A stretch of 64,000 nt of DNA from Advenella incenata. GTDB lineage: Bacteria > Pseudomonadota > Gammaproteobacteria > Burkholderiales > Burkholderiaceae_B. Positions 34,641-45,996 of the stretch are shown here, in pieces. The position numbers and the translations under genes are program-made. Under the pieces are notes generated by a model. That model saw only the letters and a program-made list of their open reading frames with translations, did no database searches and was not told the origin of the DNA. Position 1 is the first letter of the stretch. The number at the start of each line of letters is the position of its first letter. The stretch covers positions 1,178,001 to 1,242,000 of the forward strand of contig NZ_SHKO01000001.1 in the NCBI RefSeq assembly GCF_004217095.1, in the 5' to 3' direction.

Positions 34641-36095
34641 TCAGCCGAGTTTTTCCTTGAGCATTTGGTTGACCTGGGCCGGATTGACCTTGCCCTTGCC
34701 GGCTTTCATGATCTGACCGACCAATGAATTGAAGGCTTTCTGTTTGCCGGCGCGGTATTCTTCGACGATGGCGGGATGGGCGGCAAGCACGTCATCGATC
34801 AGTGTGCCAATGGCCCCGGCGTCGCTCACCTGTTTGAGTCCGCGCGCCTCGATAATGGCATAGACATCGCGCTCATGTTCACCGGCCCACATGGCGGTAA
34901 ACACCTCGCGACCGGCCTTGTTCGATAGCGTGCCGTCGGCAATACGCTGAACCAGTCTGGCCAGGTCTTCGGGCGTGACCGGGCTGTCGGCAATCTCGCG
35001 CTCTTCCCGGTTCAGGGATGCAGCCAGTTCTCCCATGATCCAGTTGGATGCCAGCTTGGCCTGTTCGGCAGGCAGGCGTGTCATGGTCGCTTCGAAAAAG
35101 TCGGAAACGCCGCGCGTGACGGTCAGCTGCGCTGCGTCGTAGGCGGGCAGACCCAGTTCGGTTTCGTAGCGCTCGCGTCGCAACACGGGCAACTCGGGCA
35201 TGTCGGCGCGGACCTGTTCGATCCATTCGTTGCTGATAATCAGTGGCGGCAGGTCCGGGTCAGGAAAATAACGGTAGTCGTGCGCGTCTTCCTTGGTCCG
35301 CATGCTGCGTGTCTCATCTTTCACGTCATCGTACAGCCGGGTTTCCTGGATGATGGTGCCGCCATCTTCCAGAACGTCGATCTGCCGGCGAGCCTCAAAC
35401 AGAATGGCACGTTCCAGGAAGCGGAACGAGTTGACATTTTTAATTTCGGTACGTGTGCCAAATTCTTTCTGTCCGACCGGCCGCACCGAGACGTTGGCGT
35501 CGCAACGGAACGAGCCTTCCTGCATATTGCCGTCGCATATGCCCAGCCAGACCACCAGGCCGTGCAGAGTTTTTGCATATTCGACCGCTTCGGCAGCGGA
35601 ACGCATTTCCGGCTCGGTTACGATTTCCAGTAACGGCGTGCCGGTACGGTTCAGATCAATGCCGGTGGCCGGCTCGCCTTGCGGGCCCTTGAACGTGTCG
35701 TGCAGCGACTTGCCGGCGTCTTCTTCCAGATGCGCCCGCGTCAGGTTGACGGTTTTTTCTTCATCGCCCACAAAAAAGCGGATTTTGCCGCCCACGACGA
35801 CCGGAATTTCAAATTGGGTAATTTGGTAGTTTTTCGGCAGGTCGGGATAAAAATAGTTTTTGCGCGCAAAGATGGAGCGAGGCGATACGGTGCCGCCGAC
35901 CGCCAGGCCGAAGCGGATGGCGCGATCGACCGCGCCCCGGTTCATGACCGGCAGACTGCCGGGCAGGGCCAGGTCCACGCAGTTGGCCTGGGTGTTGGGC
36001 GCTGCGCCAAAGGCGGTGCTGCTGCCCGAGAAAATTTTGGATTGGGTTGATAACTGGGTATGGGTTTCCAGTCCGATAACGATTTCCCACTTCAT
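34641..36095 (-). CDS. gatB: Aspartyl/glutamyl-tRNA amidotransferase subunit B
   Basis: A 484-residue kinase subunit of the GatCAB complex, which converts Glu-tRNA(Gln) and/or Asp-tRNA(Asn) to the amide form. It opens with [13 protein letters not shown], followed by [23 protein letters not shown] near 30, [17 protein letters not shown] near 80, and [10 protein letters not shown] near 197 in the ATP/metal region. A C-terminal YqeY-like tail with [22 protein letters not shown] binds tRNA. It overlaps gatA by four bases and is last in the gatC-gatA-gatB operon. Confidence 0.97.
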   Translation of the reverse strand: MKWEIVIGLETHTQLSTQSKIFSGSSTAFGAAPNTQANCVDLALPGSLPVMNRGAVDRAIRFGLAVGGTVSPRSIFARKNYFYPDLPKNYQITQFEIPVVVGGKIRFFVGDEEKTVNLTRAHLEEDAGKSLHDTFKGPQGEPATGIDLNRTGTPLLEIVTEPEMRSAAEAVEYAKTLHGLVVWLGICDGNMQEGSFRCDANVSVRPVGQKEFGTRTEIKNVNSFRFLERAILFEARRQIDVLEDGGTIIQETRLYDDVKDETRSMRTKEDAHDYRYFPDPDLPPLIISNEWIEQVRADMPELPVLRRERYETELGLPAYDAAQLTVTRGVSDFFEATMTRLPAEQAKLASNWIMGELAASLNREEREIADSPVTPEDLARLVQRIADGTLSNKAGREVFTAMWAGEHERDVYAIIEARGLKQVSDAGAIGTLIDDVLAAHPAIVEEYRAGKQKAFNSLVGQIMKAGKGKVNPAQVNQMLKEKLG

Positions 36096-37612
36096 GATTG
36101 GATATCCGGTGTGCGTGTGTGCCAGTCTGTGTGCTGCTGGAAGCAGTCGGCTACGGCCAGCAGGCGACCTTCGTCAAAATAATTGCCAATGATATGCAGG
36201 CCGACCGGGCGCGTGCCGTTGCGACCAAAACCGCAAGGGACCGACATGGCAGGCAGGCCGGCCAGACTGACGCCCAGGGTGTATATATCGGCCAGCCAGT
36301 CGGCGGTCGGATCCTCGTTGTTGTCACCTATATTCTTGGCAACATCGGGGGTGACCGGGCCGACAATGATGTCGCACTGGGTGGTAAGCGCCTGGTGAAA
36401 ATCATCCACGATCAATCGACGGATGCGCTGCGCCTGCAGGTAATAGGCATCATAGTAGCCCTGAGACAATACGTATGAGCCGATAAGAATGCGTCGCTGG
36501 ACTTCGGCGCCGAAGCCTTCGGCGCGTGAGCGGCTGATCATTTCATCAATATTGCGATAGGCCGTGGCGCGATGCCCGTAGCGCACGCCATCGTAGCGGG
36601 ACAGGTTGCTGGATGCTTCGGCCGGGGCAATCACGTAATAGGCAGGAATGGCCAATTCAGTGTTGGGTAGGGAAATGTCCACCCTGACCGCACCGAGTTT
36701 TTCAAGTTCGACCAGCGCGGCTTCAACGGCAGCGGCAACCTCGCTGTTCAGGCCAGCGCCGAAATACTCGCGCGGGACCCCGATGCGCAGCCCCTGCAGT
36801 GGCCGGGCACCGCCTTCGCTGTAGCCGGCGCGAGCCTTGTCAAAGGCCTGCTGCACACGTCCAGCGATATTGGGCGTACCCAGGCAGTCCTGCAAGCTGG
36901 TCGAATCCATGGGGTCGAAGCCGCTGATGGTATCGAGCACGGTGACCAGATCTTTGGCGTGACGGGCAAGCGGGCCGGCCTGATCCAGGCTGGAGCCAAA
37001 GGCAACCATGCCGAACCGGGAGACCGTGCCATAGGTGGGCTTGATGCCACTGACACCGCAAAGGGCTGCAGGCTGACGCACAGAGCCGCCGGTGTCGGTG
37101 CCGGTAGAGATCGGCACGATGCCGGCCGCTACAGCCACTGCCGAGCCACCCGACGAACCACCGGGCACTGCTTGCGGGTCCCAAGGGTTGCGGCAGACGC
37201 CGAAAGCCGAGTTTTCGTTGCCGGAACCCATGGCAAATTCGTCGCAATTGAGCTTGCCGATATTGACAGCACCGGCGTTAGCCAGCTGTGTGACAACGGT
37301 GGCGTCGAACGGGCTGACATAATCCTTGAGCATAAGGCTGCCGGCCGTGGTGCGCCATTGGCGCGTCACGAATACATCCTTGTGGGCTATCGGAATGCCG
37401 GTGAGGGCGTGCACGTCGCCCCGTGCGATGCGCTCGTCGGCGGCACGCGCCTGGGCGAGCGTCAGTTCGGGATCAATGTGTAAAAATGCATTCAGGCTGG
37501 CGTGTTGGCCAGCGCGATTGAGTGCGGCCTCTGCCAGCTCGACGGCACTGACCTGTTTGCCGTCCAGCGCCTGGCGCAGTCCGGACAGACTGAAACTGGA
37601 AATATCGGTCAT
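36092..37612 (-). CDS. gatA: Aspartyl/glutamyl-tRNA amidotransferase subunit A
   Basis: A 506-residue amidase-signature enzyme that frees ammonia from glutamine for GatB. The Lys of the Ser-cisSer-Lys triad lies in [10 protein letters not shown] (about residues 72-81); the glycine/serine motif [16 protein letters not shown] follows near 150-165, and the nucleophile Ser is in [12 protein letters not shown] near 170-181. It lies two bases downstream of the gatC stop and overlaps gatB. Normal length. Confidence 0.97.
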   Translation of the reverse strand: MTDISSFSLSGLRQALDGKQVSAVELAEAALNRAGQHASLNAFLHIDPELTLAQARAADERIARGDVHALTGIPIAHKDVFVTRQWRTTAGSLMLKDYVSPFDATVVTQLANAGAVNIGKLNCDEFAMGSGNENSAFGVCRNPWDPQAVPGGSSGGSAVAVAAGIVPISTGTDTGGSVRQPAALCGVSGIKPTYGTVSRFGMVAFGSSLDQAGPLARHAKDLVTVLDTISGFDPMDSTSLQDCLGTPNIAGRVQQAFDKARAGYSEGGARPLQGLRIGVPREYFGAGLNSEVAAAVEAALVELEKLGAVRVDISLPNTELAIPAYYVIAPAEASSNLSRYDGVRYGHRATAYRNIDEMISRSRAEGFGAEVQRRILIGSYVLSQGYYDAYYLQAQRIRRLIVDDFHQALTTQCDIIVGPVTPDVAKNIGDNNEDPTADWLADIYTLGVSLAGLPAMSVPCGFGRNGTRPVGLHIIGNYFDEGRLLAVADCFQQHTDWHTRTPDIQS

Positions 37613-37614
37613 GG

Positions 37615-37923
37615 TTACTCGATTACTTTGGGAACTAGAAACAGACCCTCTTCCTGGGCCGGGGCGTTGGCCATGAGCCGGGCGCGGGTGGTCTCGGAGG
37701 GGATTTCGGTGACGGCGTCTTCGCGCAGACGCAGGGCAATGTCCTGGATGGCCGACAGCGGATGGGCCAGCGGTTCGACCCCCTGGGTGTCCACAGCCTG
37801 AAGCTTTTCAATAAGACCAAGAATGCTGTTCAGATCGGTGAGCGCCTGCGCCTGTTCTGCCGGATCCAGTTCGAGCCGGGAGAGGCGGGCAATGCGGTTT
37901 ACATCGTTTTCGGTAAGGGCCAT
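37615..37923 (-). CDS. gatC: Aspartyl/glutamyl-tRNA amidotransferase subunit C
   Basis: A 102-residue small subunit that clamps GatA to GatB. I use the internal ATG at 37921-37923 because the family starts [19 protein letters not shown]; a longer frame to 37965 adds 14 unrelated residues. The C-terminus has the usual LRED...[17 protein letters not shown] pattern. First gene of gatCAB, divergent from mreB across about 220 bases. Confidence 0.94.
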   Translation of the reverse strand: MALTENDVNRIARLSRLELDPAEQAQALTDLNSILGLIEKLQAVDTQGVEPLAHPLSAIQDIALRLREDAVTEIPSETTRARLMANAPAQEEGLFLVPKVIE

Positions 37924-38140
37924 AAACGCTTGTTTTTCAGAAATTAATTGAGTCGCTCGATACATCGCGTGAAGGTTGTCTGAAAATAGTCAGCGGTTTG
38001 GGAAAAACAGTCTGCAAAAACAATAAATCACGCAATCGAAAAGTAATTATACGTTATGATTACGTGTTCACTCGTTCAAACCCGTGTGTTGAGCCCTTTT
38101 GCGCTCCGCAAAACCTTCCTCTGACCCTATTTTAAACTGA

Positions 38141-39190
<1,050 letters not shown>

Positions 39191-39267
39191 CCCTGTCTGA
39201 AGGATGCAGCGCGCCCGTTGCATCTTTTTCTGCTGTCTTCCTGATCGTTCCCGTTTACGGTTGCCCT

Positions 39268-40173
39268 ATGCAGCAAAACAGTTCATTACGTTTTTTCACT
39301 CACGGGCCAGCTGCAGAGGTCAGACTTTTTTTTCTGGCTATTTTTTGCGTGGGCCTGATGATCGCCGATTCGCAAACCCGCTATCTCGAGCCGGTGCGCA
39401 AAGTGGTGTCCGTGATGCTTTATCCGTTCCAGAAAACCGCCATGTGGCCGCGCGATGCGGTCACGCAGGTGTACGACTGGTCCAATGCCATTACCATTGC
39501 CAAACAGGAAAGCGCGGCGGTCCAGCGGCAACGCATTGAGCTGGCCCAGCTGTCGACGCACGCCGCGCAGATGGCGGCGGAAAACGCCCAGTTGCGACGC
39601 CTGCTCGCTGTCAAGACAACGGTGCAGACGCCCTCGGTGGCGGTAGAGATTCTATACACCTCGGTCAATCCGCTGAACCAGACCCTGGTGCTTACCAAGG
39701 GCAGCAACGACGGTATTCGCCCGGGCATGCCGGTCATTGACGAGGGCGGGGTGGTCGGCCAGATCCGGCGCGTAACACCCATGACCTCGGAGGCAACCCT
39801 GATTACCGACAATAAAATTTCAGTACCGGTCATGGTGCTGCGCAATGGCTTGCGGGTTATCGCATTTGGCTCGGGACAAGCGGGCCGGCTGGACGTGCGC
39901 TATCTGGGGCTGGGTGCCGATATTCGTCCCGGAGATGATCTGGTGACCAGCGGTATCGGTGGCATCTACCCGCAAGGCCTGTCTGTCGGGAAAATTGCGG
40001 CAGTCGACAACAATTCAGCAGAAGGCTTCATGCGCGCGCGTGCATTGCCTTCGGCGCATCCAGAGCGCTATCGTCATTTTCTCGTGTTGCTGGTCCCCAC
40101 GGATAACCTGCCGGATATTCCGGCGTCGCTGACCGACGCTTCGAAGAGCACCGAGCCAGGCAGGGTGAACTGA
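39268..40173 (+). CDS. mreC: Rod-shape determining protein MreC
   Basis: A 301-residue periplasmic scaffold with one N-terminal membrane segment (about residues 17-35), a coiled coil (about 65-110, ESAAVQRQRIELAQLSTHAAQMAAENAQLRRLL region) and a beta-rich C-terminal domain with NDGIRPGMPVIDEGGVVGQI near 148 and LGADIRPGDDLVTSGIGGIYPQGL near 215. It links MreB to penicillin-binding protein 2. One base separates it from mreD. Confidence 0.96.
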   Translation: MQQNSSLRFFTHGPAAEVRLFFLAIFCVGLMIADSQTRYLEPVRKVVSVMLYPFQKTAMWPRDAVTQVYDWSNAITIAKQESAAVQRQRIELAQLSTHAAQMAAENAQLRRLLAVKTTVQTPSVAVEILYTSVNPLNQTLVLTKGSNDGIRPGMPVIDEGGVVGQIRRVTPMTSEATLITDNKISVPVMVLRNGLRVIAFGSGQAGRLDVRYLGLGADIRPGDDLVTSGIGGIYPQGLSVGKIAAVDNNSAEGFMRARALPSAHPERYRHFLVLLVPTDNLPDIPASLTDASKSTEPGRVN

Positions 40174-40174
40174 G

Positions 40175-40711
40175 ATGACCAAACGTAGCCTGACCGCGCT
40201 TGAACCACTGCAACGGACAAATTACTTCTACGGTTCGAGCCCTATTTACGCCTGGATCACCATTGTGTTGACCTGGCTGGCTTCGCTGCTTCCCTGGCGC
40301 GAATGGGAGGGCGCGCCCGATATTCTGATTCTGGTGCTGGCTTTCTGGTGCGTGCAGCAGGTGCGCGGAGTCGGCTTGACCAGTGCCCTGATCTTCGGTT
40401 TGCTGATGGACGTGCATGATGCCAATGTCATGGGTGAGCACGCGCTCAGCTATGTGCTGGTGATCTTCGGCGCCATGGTGTTTCGGCGCAGGATGGTGCA
40501 GTTCGGTTTCATCAGCCAGATGCTGCAGATGCTTCCCGTTTTTTTTCTGGCACCATTTCCCGGCCATCTGCTCAACGCGTGGCTGCAGGGTGCCTGGGGT
40601 GGCTGGACATGGCTGCTCTCGGGATTGATTACAGGTTTGATGTGGGTGGTGGCTGATCTGATTCTTAAGCTGCCGCTGCGACCGGTAGACGATAACGAAA
40701 CGCTGAACTGA
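40175..40711 (+). CDS. mreD: Rod-shape determining protein MreD
   Basis: A 178-residue membrane protein with five to six hydrophobic segments. WITIVLTWLASLLPW near residue 26 and SALIFGLLMDVHDANVMGEHALSYVL near 69 match MreD of betaproteobacteria. It works with MreBC in the elongation complex. It starts directly after mreC and is followed 13 bases later by mrdA. Confidence 0.94.
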   Translation: MTKRSLTALEPLQRTNYFYGSSPIYAWITIVLTWLASLLPWREWEGAPDILILVLAFWCVQQVRGVGLTSALIFGLLMDVHDANVMGEHALSYVLVIFGAMVFRRRMVQFGFISQMLQMLPVFFLAPFPGHLLNAWLQGAWGGWTWLLSGLITGLMWVVADLILKLPLRPVDDNETLN

Positions 40712-40724
40712 CGGGAAACGGGCT

Positions 40725-42794
40725 ATGTTCGAATTCCGCAAACGTTCCACCATACAACGAAAGAAAATCCGGTTGCGCGTACTGGTTGCGCTGGTGTTCG
40801 TGCTCGGTTGCTTCGGGCTGCTGATTGACCGGTTGTGGGTGCTTCAGGTTGAACGCTACCAGGGACTGGCCGAACGCGCAGACCGCAATCGTATTGCACT
40901 GGTGCCCATCGCGCCACGGCGCGGCGATATTGTTGACCGCAACGGGACGGTGCTGGCGCGCAGCTATCGGGACTATACGCTGGAAATCGTACCGGCTCAG
41001 GTAAAAAACCTGGACGAACTGATCAGCCAGATCAGCAAGGTCATTCCGCTGACGCCCCTGGACATTCGCCGCTTCAAGCGGCGTATGGGCCAGACGACGC
41101 GCTACGCCTCGGTCATGCTGCGCGGCAACCTGACTGATGATGAAGCGGCCGTTTTTGCCGCCCACTCCTTTCGCTTTCCGGATGTCAATTTGCGTGCGCG
41201 CTGGGTGCGCGAGTATCCGCAGGGCGAGTCGGCCGCGCACGTGGTGGGCTATGTGGGCCGTATTTCCGAAAAAGACCAGGAGCGTCTGGAGCGCGATGGC
41301 GTCGAGGGCAACTATCGTGGCACCGATGTGATCGGCAAAAAGGGAATTGAAGCCAGTTATGAGCCGGTGCTCCATGGCAAGACGGGCTGGGAAGAGGTGG
41401 AGGTAGCGGCATCAGGCAAACCCGTACAGGTTTTGGAGCGTATTGATCCGATACCAGGAGATACGCTGCATCTGTCGATTGACATTGGCCTGCAGAAAAT
41501 GGTTGAAGACCTGTACAACAAAGGCTTTGTCAAGGAGGGCGTGCCAGAGCGCGGTGCGCTGGTAGCCATTGATCCGCGCAACGGGCAGGTTCTGGCCTAT
41601 GTGTCGGCGCCATCGTATGATCCGAATCTGTTCATTGACGGCATTGATGTGGAAAACTGGCGTCGGCTGGCCGACTCGCCCGAACATCCCCTGATTGATC
41701 GTCCGGTGTCAGGCACGTTTCCTATCGGATCGACCTACAAACCTTTTGTAGCGCTGGCCGCGCTCAAGCTGGGCGTGCGCGATCCCAATGCCCGTATTCC
41801 CGATCCCGGCTATTTCGAATATGGCAATCAGCGTTTTCGCAATGCAGGTGGCGCGGCTTACGGACCGACCAACATGCACCGGGCGCTGGTGGTGTCTTCC
41901 GATACGTACTTCTTCAGCCTGGGCCCGTTGATTGGGGTGGACGCGCTGCACGATTTTTCCCTGATGTTCGGGTTCGGGCGCAAGACCGGGATTGATCTGG
42001 ATTACGAGAAAATTGGTATTTTGCCCTCGCGCGAGTGGAAGAAAAAAGCCTTCAAGGACCCGCGCCAGCAACGCTGGATTCCTGGCGAGACGATTTCGGT
42101 CGCGGTGGGCCAGGGGTACAATTCATTTACTATTATGCAACTGGCACAGGCAACGTCCACGCTGGCGGCAGACGGCAAGTATATTCGCCCGCATCTGGTC
42201 AGCGAAATGGAAAACACCGTCAGCAAGACGCGTACGCCAACGGTCAAGCAACCTGACTATCAAATTCCGGTGAGCCAATCGTCGATTCGCCTGGTCAAGG
42301 ACGCGCTGGTGGACGTCACCCGCCGCGGAACGGCCAAGCGCAGTTTTGCCGGCGCCGCCTATGAGTCTGCCGGCAAGACCGGTACCGCTCAGGTGTTCAG
42401 TCTGAAGGGATCAAAATACAATGCGCGCAATTTGAAGCGCACCCTATGGGATCACGCACTCTATATGGGTTTTGCGCCAGCCAACGAGCCGAAAATCGCC
42501 GTGGCGCTGATTGTAGAGAACGGTGGCTGGGGTGCCAGCATTGCTGCGCCCATCGCCCGCAAGGTCTTTGATTACTGGCTCTCGCCAACGCGTTCGGCCC
42601 AGGTCGATTCGGTGCCTGTACTGGAGCTGGACAGTGACGAGCCTGCCGAAGATACGTCGCCTGATGTGATGGTGCCGCAAGAGGTGCCGGCCAACCCCGA
42701 AGACAAGGCGCCGGAGCATTTGCCTGATATTCTTGCGCCGGTAGGCAATGGCAGTGGTCGCAATGGCGGCGAACAAAGGCAGAATAATGAATAA
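40725..42794 (+). CDS. mrdA: Penicillin-binding protein 2 (peptidoglycan transpeptidase)
   Basis: A 689-residue class B penicillin-binding protein of the elongasome. It has one N-terminal membrane segment (about residues 18-38), a dimerisation or pedestal domain, and a transpeptidase domain with the active-site SxxK in GSTYKPF (near residue 337), SxN-type SSDTYFF near 391 and KTG in AGKTGTAQV near 549. The C-terminal 60 residues form an acidic, Pro-rich tail beyond the catalytic domain, somewhat longer than in E. coli. The stop overlaps the rodA start. Confidence 0.96.
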   Translation: MFEFRKRSTIQRKKIRLRVLVALVFVLGCFGLLIDRLWVLQVERYQGLAERADRNRIALVPIAPRRGDIVDRNGTVLARSYRDYTLEIVPAQVKNLDELISQISKVIPLTPLDIRRFKRRMGQTTRYASVMLRGNLTDDEAAVFAAHSFRFPDVNLRARWVREYPQGESAAHVVGYVGRISEKDQERLERDGVEGNYRGTDVIGKKGIEASYEPVLHGKTGWEEVEVAASGKPVQVLERIDPIPGDTLHLSIDIGLQKMVEDLYNKGFVKEGVPERGALVAIDPRNGQVLAYVSAPSYDPNLFIDGIDVENWRRLADSPEHPLIDRPVSGTFPIGSTYKPFVALAALKLGVRDPNARIPDPGYFEYGNQRFRNAGGAAYGPTNMHRALVVSSDTYFFSLGPLIGVDALHDFSLMFGFGRKTGIDLDYEKIGILPSREWKKKAFKDPRQQRWIPGETISVAVGQGYNSFTIMQLAQATSTLAADGKYIRPHLVSEMENTVSKTRTPTVKQPDYQIPVSQSSIRLVKDALVDVTRRGTAKRSFAGAAYESAGKTGTAQVFSLKGSKYNARNLKRTLWDHALYMGFAPANEPKIAVALIVENGGWGASIAAPIARKVFDYWLSPTRSAQVDSVPVLELDSDEPAEDTSPDVMVPQEVPANPEDKAPEHLPDILAPVGNGSGRNGGEQRQNNE

Positions 42795-43941
42795 ATTGAT
42801 GGACTGGATCCTGCGCGCCTTCCGCGCCTTTGACTGGCCGCTGCTGTTGATCCTGGTCATTTTCTGCATGCTGGGCATGACCGTCATGCACTCTGCCGTT
42901 GGCGGGACAGACTGGCGTTTTGCCAGCCAGGCACGCAATTTTCTGCTGGCTTTTGGTGTCATGTGGTTCGTGGCGATGATTCCGCCGTCACGCATTATGA
43001 AGTTCGCCATTCCCCTGTACGTCATTGGCGTGCTGATGCTGATAGCCGTGCTGCTGGTCGGCATTACCAACAAGGGCGCGACGCGATGGCTCAATATTGG
43101 TGTGACGGTCATTCAGCCATCGGAAATGATGAAAATCATCGTGCCATTGATGCTTGCATGGTATTTCGATAAACACCGTTCCGAATTGCGGGTGGTGGAT
43201 TTTCTGGTTGCCGGCTTGCTGCTGCTGGTGCCGTTTATGCTCATCATCAGGCAACCTGATCTGGGGACCGGGCTGCTGGTGTTGAGCACCGGTTTTTTCA
43301 TCATTTATTTTGCCGGCCTGTCGTTCAAGCTGATAGTGCCGGTGTTTGTGCTGGGTGTCGTGACTATCGCGCTGATCCTGTACTACGAGCCGGTGCTGTG
43401 CGGCCCGGATTTTGACTGGGTTGTCCTGCACGAATACCAGAAGCATCGGGTATGCACATTGCTTGATCCTGGCAGTGATCCGCTGGGTAAGGGCTTTCAC
43501 ACTATCCAGGGCATGATTGCGATTGGTTCGGGCGGTTTGTATGGCAAGGGGTACATGCTGGGCACCCAGACGCATCTTGACTTTATCCCCGAGCGGACCA
43601 CCGATTTCATTTTTGCCGTCTTTGCCGAAGAGTTCGGGCTGTACGGTGGCGTGACCCTGTTGCTGCTGTATACCTTGCTGCTGTTGCGCGGCTTTCTGAT
43701 CACGATCCGGGCGCGCACCCAGTTCGGCCGTTTGCTGGCAGGCGCCATGACCATGATGTTGTTCATGTATGTGTTCGTGAACATGGGGATGGTCATGGGA
43801 ATATTGCCGGTCGTGGGCGTGCCGCTGCCTTTCATGAGTTATGGCGGTACGGCGCTGGTCACGCTGGGTTTCGCCTGCGGTCTGTTGATGAGCATTTCCA
43901 ATTACGTCCCCAGCCGCAAGTCGGAGCGGGCCGAGGAATAA
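42787..43941 (+). CDS. rodA: Rod-shape SEDS glycosyltransferase RodA
   Basis: A 384-residue SEDS-family peptidoglycan polymerase with about ten membrane segments. The ATG at 42787, eight bases after AAGG and overlapping the mrdA stop, is preferred to a start 39 bases earlier. Typical regions are GATRWLNIGVTVIQPSEMMKI near residue 97, RQPDLGTGLLVLSTG near 155, and ERTTDFIFAVFAEEFGLYGG and GVPLPFMSYGGTALVTLGFACGLLMSI in the second half. It pairs with PBP2. Confidence 0.96.
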   Translation: MNKLMDWILRAFRAFDWPLLLILVIFCMLGMTVMHSAVGGTDWRFASQARNFLLAFGVMWFVAMIPPSRIMKFAIPLYVIGVLMLIAVLLVGITNKGATRWLNIGVTVIQPSEMMKIIVPLMLAWYFDKHRSELRVVDFLVAGLLLLVPFMLIIRQPDLGTGLLVLSTGFFIIYFAGLSFKLIVPVFVLGVVTIALILYYEPVLCGPDFDWVVLHEYQKHRVCTLLDPGSDPLGKGFHTIQGMIAIGSGGLYGKGYMLGTQTHLDFIPERTTDFIFAVFAEEFGLYGGVTLLLLYTLLLLRGFLITIRARTQFGRLLAGAMTMMLFMYVFVNMGMVMGILPVVGVPLPFMSYGGTALVTLGFACGLLMSISNYVPSRKSERAEE

Positions 43942-43977
43942 CCACCGCTGGTGCGTTGCTGGTCGCCTGCAGCCGGG

Positions 43978-45084
43978 TCAGAACAGGCGGGGCGTGTCGA
44001 TTGCGCGAGTGCTGTTTCCGTCAAAATACCCGGTCAGCAGTTTGCGCAAGGGCGCAGGCAACGCCGTATCCGCTAGCGCGTCCAGGGTAACCCACTGCCA
44101 GCGGCTGGCCTGATCAGCATCTTCTCCGACGGGCGGCAGCACGGCGGGCAGCTCGGATGCGTGCAGCAGCGCCGGTTCGATATGCAGGCGAAAATGGGTA
44201 AATACGTGTTCGAATGCCGCCAGCGGCACGGGCAATGCGTGCTCGCCGAGCGCTTGTTGCAGATAGGTGGTACAGGCCCGGCGGTCGGCAAATTCGGGCA
44301 GCGTCAGCAACCCTCCCCAGATCCCTTTGTCTGCACGACGATACATCAGGATCCGATTCTTATGTTCCAGAATCAATACGCACACCTGGCGTTGCGGGAC
44401 CACCTTGCGCTGACGAGCCGTGGGTAGCTGCGCCTGCCGGCCTTCGCGCCTGGCCACACAACCGGCAGCCAGCGGACAACGTTCACAGGCGGGCCTGCTG
44501 CGCGTACACAAGGTCGCGCCCAGATCCATCAGGCCTTGCGTGTAGGCGGCCATATCGACATCGTCCGGGGCGAGCTCAAGATGCTGCCAGGCCCGTTCCC
44601 ACAGAATACTTTCGGTAGCTTTCTTCTGTGTATCGCCTTCGATGCCATAGTAACGGCAAAAAACACGCTTGACATTGCCATCCAGGATAGGCTGGCGTGC
44701 GTTGTAGCAGAAGGCGGCAATGGCGTTGGCCGTGGACGGCCCAATGCCCGGCAGCTGGGCAATATCCTGGGCGTTTTCCGGGAAAGATCCTTGCCAGTCA
44801 TCCATGACGACCCTGGCGCAGCGATGCAGATTGCGTGCCCTGGCATAGTAGCCCAGCCCCGCCCAATAGGGCATGACCTCTTCCTGGCTGGCCCGGGCCA
44901 GCGCGCTGAGCGTGGGAAACCGGGACAGGAAGCGCGCATAGTACGGAATCACCGTAGCTACCTGCGTTTGCTGCAGCATGATTTCCGAGAGCCAGACGCG
45001 ATAGGGATCGCGGCTACCTTGCCACGGCAGGTCGTGCCTGCCGCGTTCACGCTGCCAATCAATGACGGTACCGGCAAATGACAT
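43978..45084 (-). CDS. mutY: Adenine DNA glycosylase
   Basis: A 368-residue base-excision repair enzyme that removes adenine mispaired with 8-oxoguanine. Motifs: SEIMLQQTQVATV near residue 33 (catalytic Glu), the helix-hairpin-helix LPGIGPSTANAIAAF near 109, ILDGNVKRVFCRY near 131 (catalytic Asp), and the 4Fe-4S cluster CTRSRPACERCPLAAGC spaced C-x6-C-x2-C-x5-C near 192. A C-terminal NUDIX-like domain from about 230 recognises 8-oxoG. It is convergent with rodA and follows ftsX by three bases. Confidence 0.97.
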   Translation of the reverse strand: MSFAGTVIDWQRERGRHDLPWQGSRDPYRVWLSEIMLQQTQVATVIPYYARFLSRFPTLSALARASQEEVMPYWAGLGYYARARNLHRCARVVMDDWQGSFPENAQDIAQLPGIGPSTANAIAAFCYNARQPILDGNVKRVFCRYYGIEGDTQKKATESILWERAWQHLELAPDDVDMAAYTQGLMDLGATLCTRSRPACERCPLAAGCVARREGRQAQLPTARQRKVVPQRQVCVLILEHKNRILMYRRADKGIWGGLLTLPEFADRRACTTYLQQALGEHALPVPLAAFEHVFTHFRLHIEPALLHASELPAVLPPVGEDADQASRWQWVTLDALADTALPAPLRKLLTGYFDGNSTRAIDTPRLF

Positions 45085-45087
45085 GGA

Positions 45088-45996
45088 TCAGAAACGCGAG
45101 TGCCGGGTCATGGACCATTGGGCCGCCAGCGCGGCGACAATCATCACCAGCACAATGGCGGTGCCCAGCCAGGTGACATCGGGCAGCCGGATGACGAAGT
45201 CGGTGCCGTAGCTCTGCGAGAGCCGGGCGATGGCGCCATTGAGCGAAGCCAGGCCGAAGGTGGTCAGTAACAGCGACAAGACGCCGGCAACCATGCCGGT
45301 CAGGGCGCCCAGATACAGGAACGGACGACGCACGAATGACTCGGTGGCGCCGACCAGGCGCGCAACGGCGATCTCTTCCCTTTGTACCAGGGCCTGCATG
45401 CGCACGGTATTAAATACCGTGCCCACCACTACGACGGCCACACCGATGGCCAGTAGCAGCAGGACGCCGCGGGTAAAGGAAAGGATGGCGTCCAGCTTCT
45501 GAACCCAGGCGCTGTCGAACTGCACCGTGTCTACATTGTCCAGGCTGCTCCATGTTTGCGCCAGTTCCTGGGCCTTGCTGGCCTGGTCGCCGGTCGCTTT
45601 AATGGTCACGACAATTGAATTGGGCAGGGGGTTACGGGGCAGCACCTTCAGGGCGTTGGACCAGGATTCCGATGCCCGCAATCCTGCCAGCGCGTCGTTT
45701 TTGTCGATCACTTCCAGTTTTTCTATGTAGGCCTGGTTTTCCTGTTGCAACTGCTCACCCAGCTCGCGGGTCTCTGCCAGTGGCACCTGCGCTTTCATGA
45801 ACAGGGTGATGGCCGGATTAACCGAGACATTACGCGCAACCGGTTCCATTGAAACCAGGATGGAGCTGGCCAGCAACGGTAGCGCCAGCACAAGGGCGAT
45901 CACGGCGATATTGGTCAGTGATGAAAAGGGCGTAGCCAGCAGTCGCCGGATGGCGATGTGCATGGCGTAAAAATGATGTCTTATCCAGGTTTTCAT
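45088..45996 (-). CDS. ftsX: Cell division protein FtsX
   Basis: A 302-residue membrane protein with a cytoplasmic N-terminus, one membrane segment (about residues 22-45), a periplasmic domain, and three further segments near 170-200, 225-250 and 275-295. This is the FtsX topology, with GVLLLLAIGVAVVVVGTVFNTVRM and REEIAVARLVGATESFVRRPFLYLG as family stretches. With FtsE it controls amidase activation at the septum. It overlaps ftsE by four bases. Confidence 0.95.
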   Translation of the reverse strand: MKTWIRHHFYAMHIAIRRLLATPFSSLTNIAVIALVLALPLLASSILVSMEPVARNVSVNPAITLFMKAQVPLAETRELGEQLQQENQAYIEKLEVIDKNDALAGLRASESWSNALKVLPRNPLPNSIVVTIKATGDQASKAQELAQTWSSLDNVDTVQFDSAWVQKLDAILSFTRGVLLLLAIGVAVVVVGTVFNTVRMQALVQREEIAVARLVGATESFVRRPFLYLGALTGMVAGVLSLLLTTFGLASLNGAIARLSQSYGTDFVIRLPDVTWLGTAIVLVMIVAALAAQWSMTRHSRF

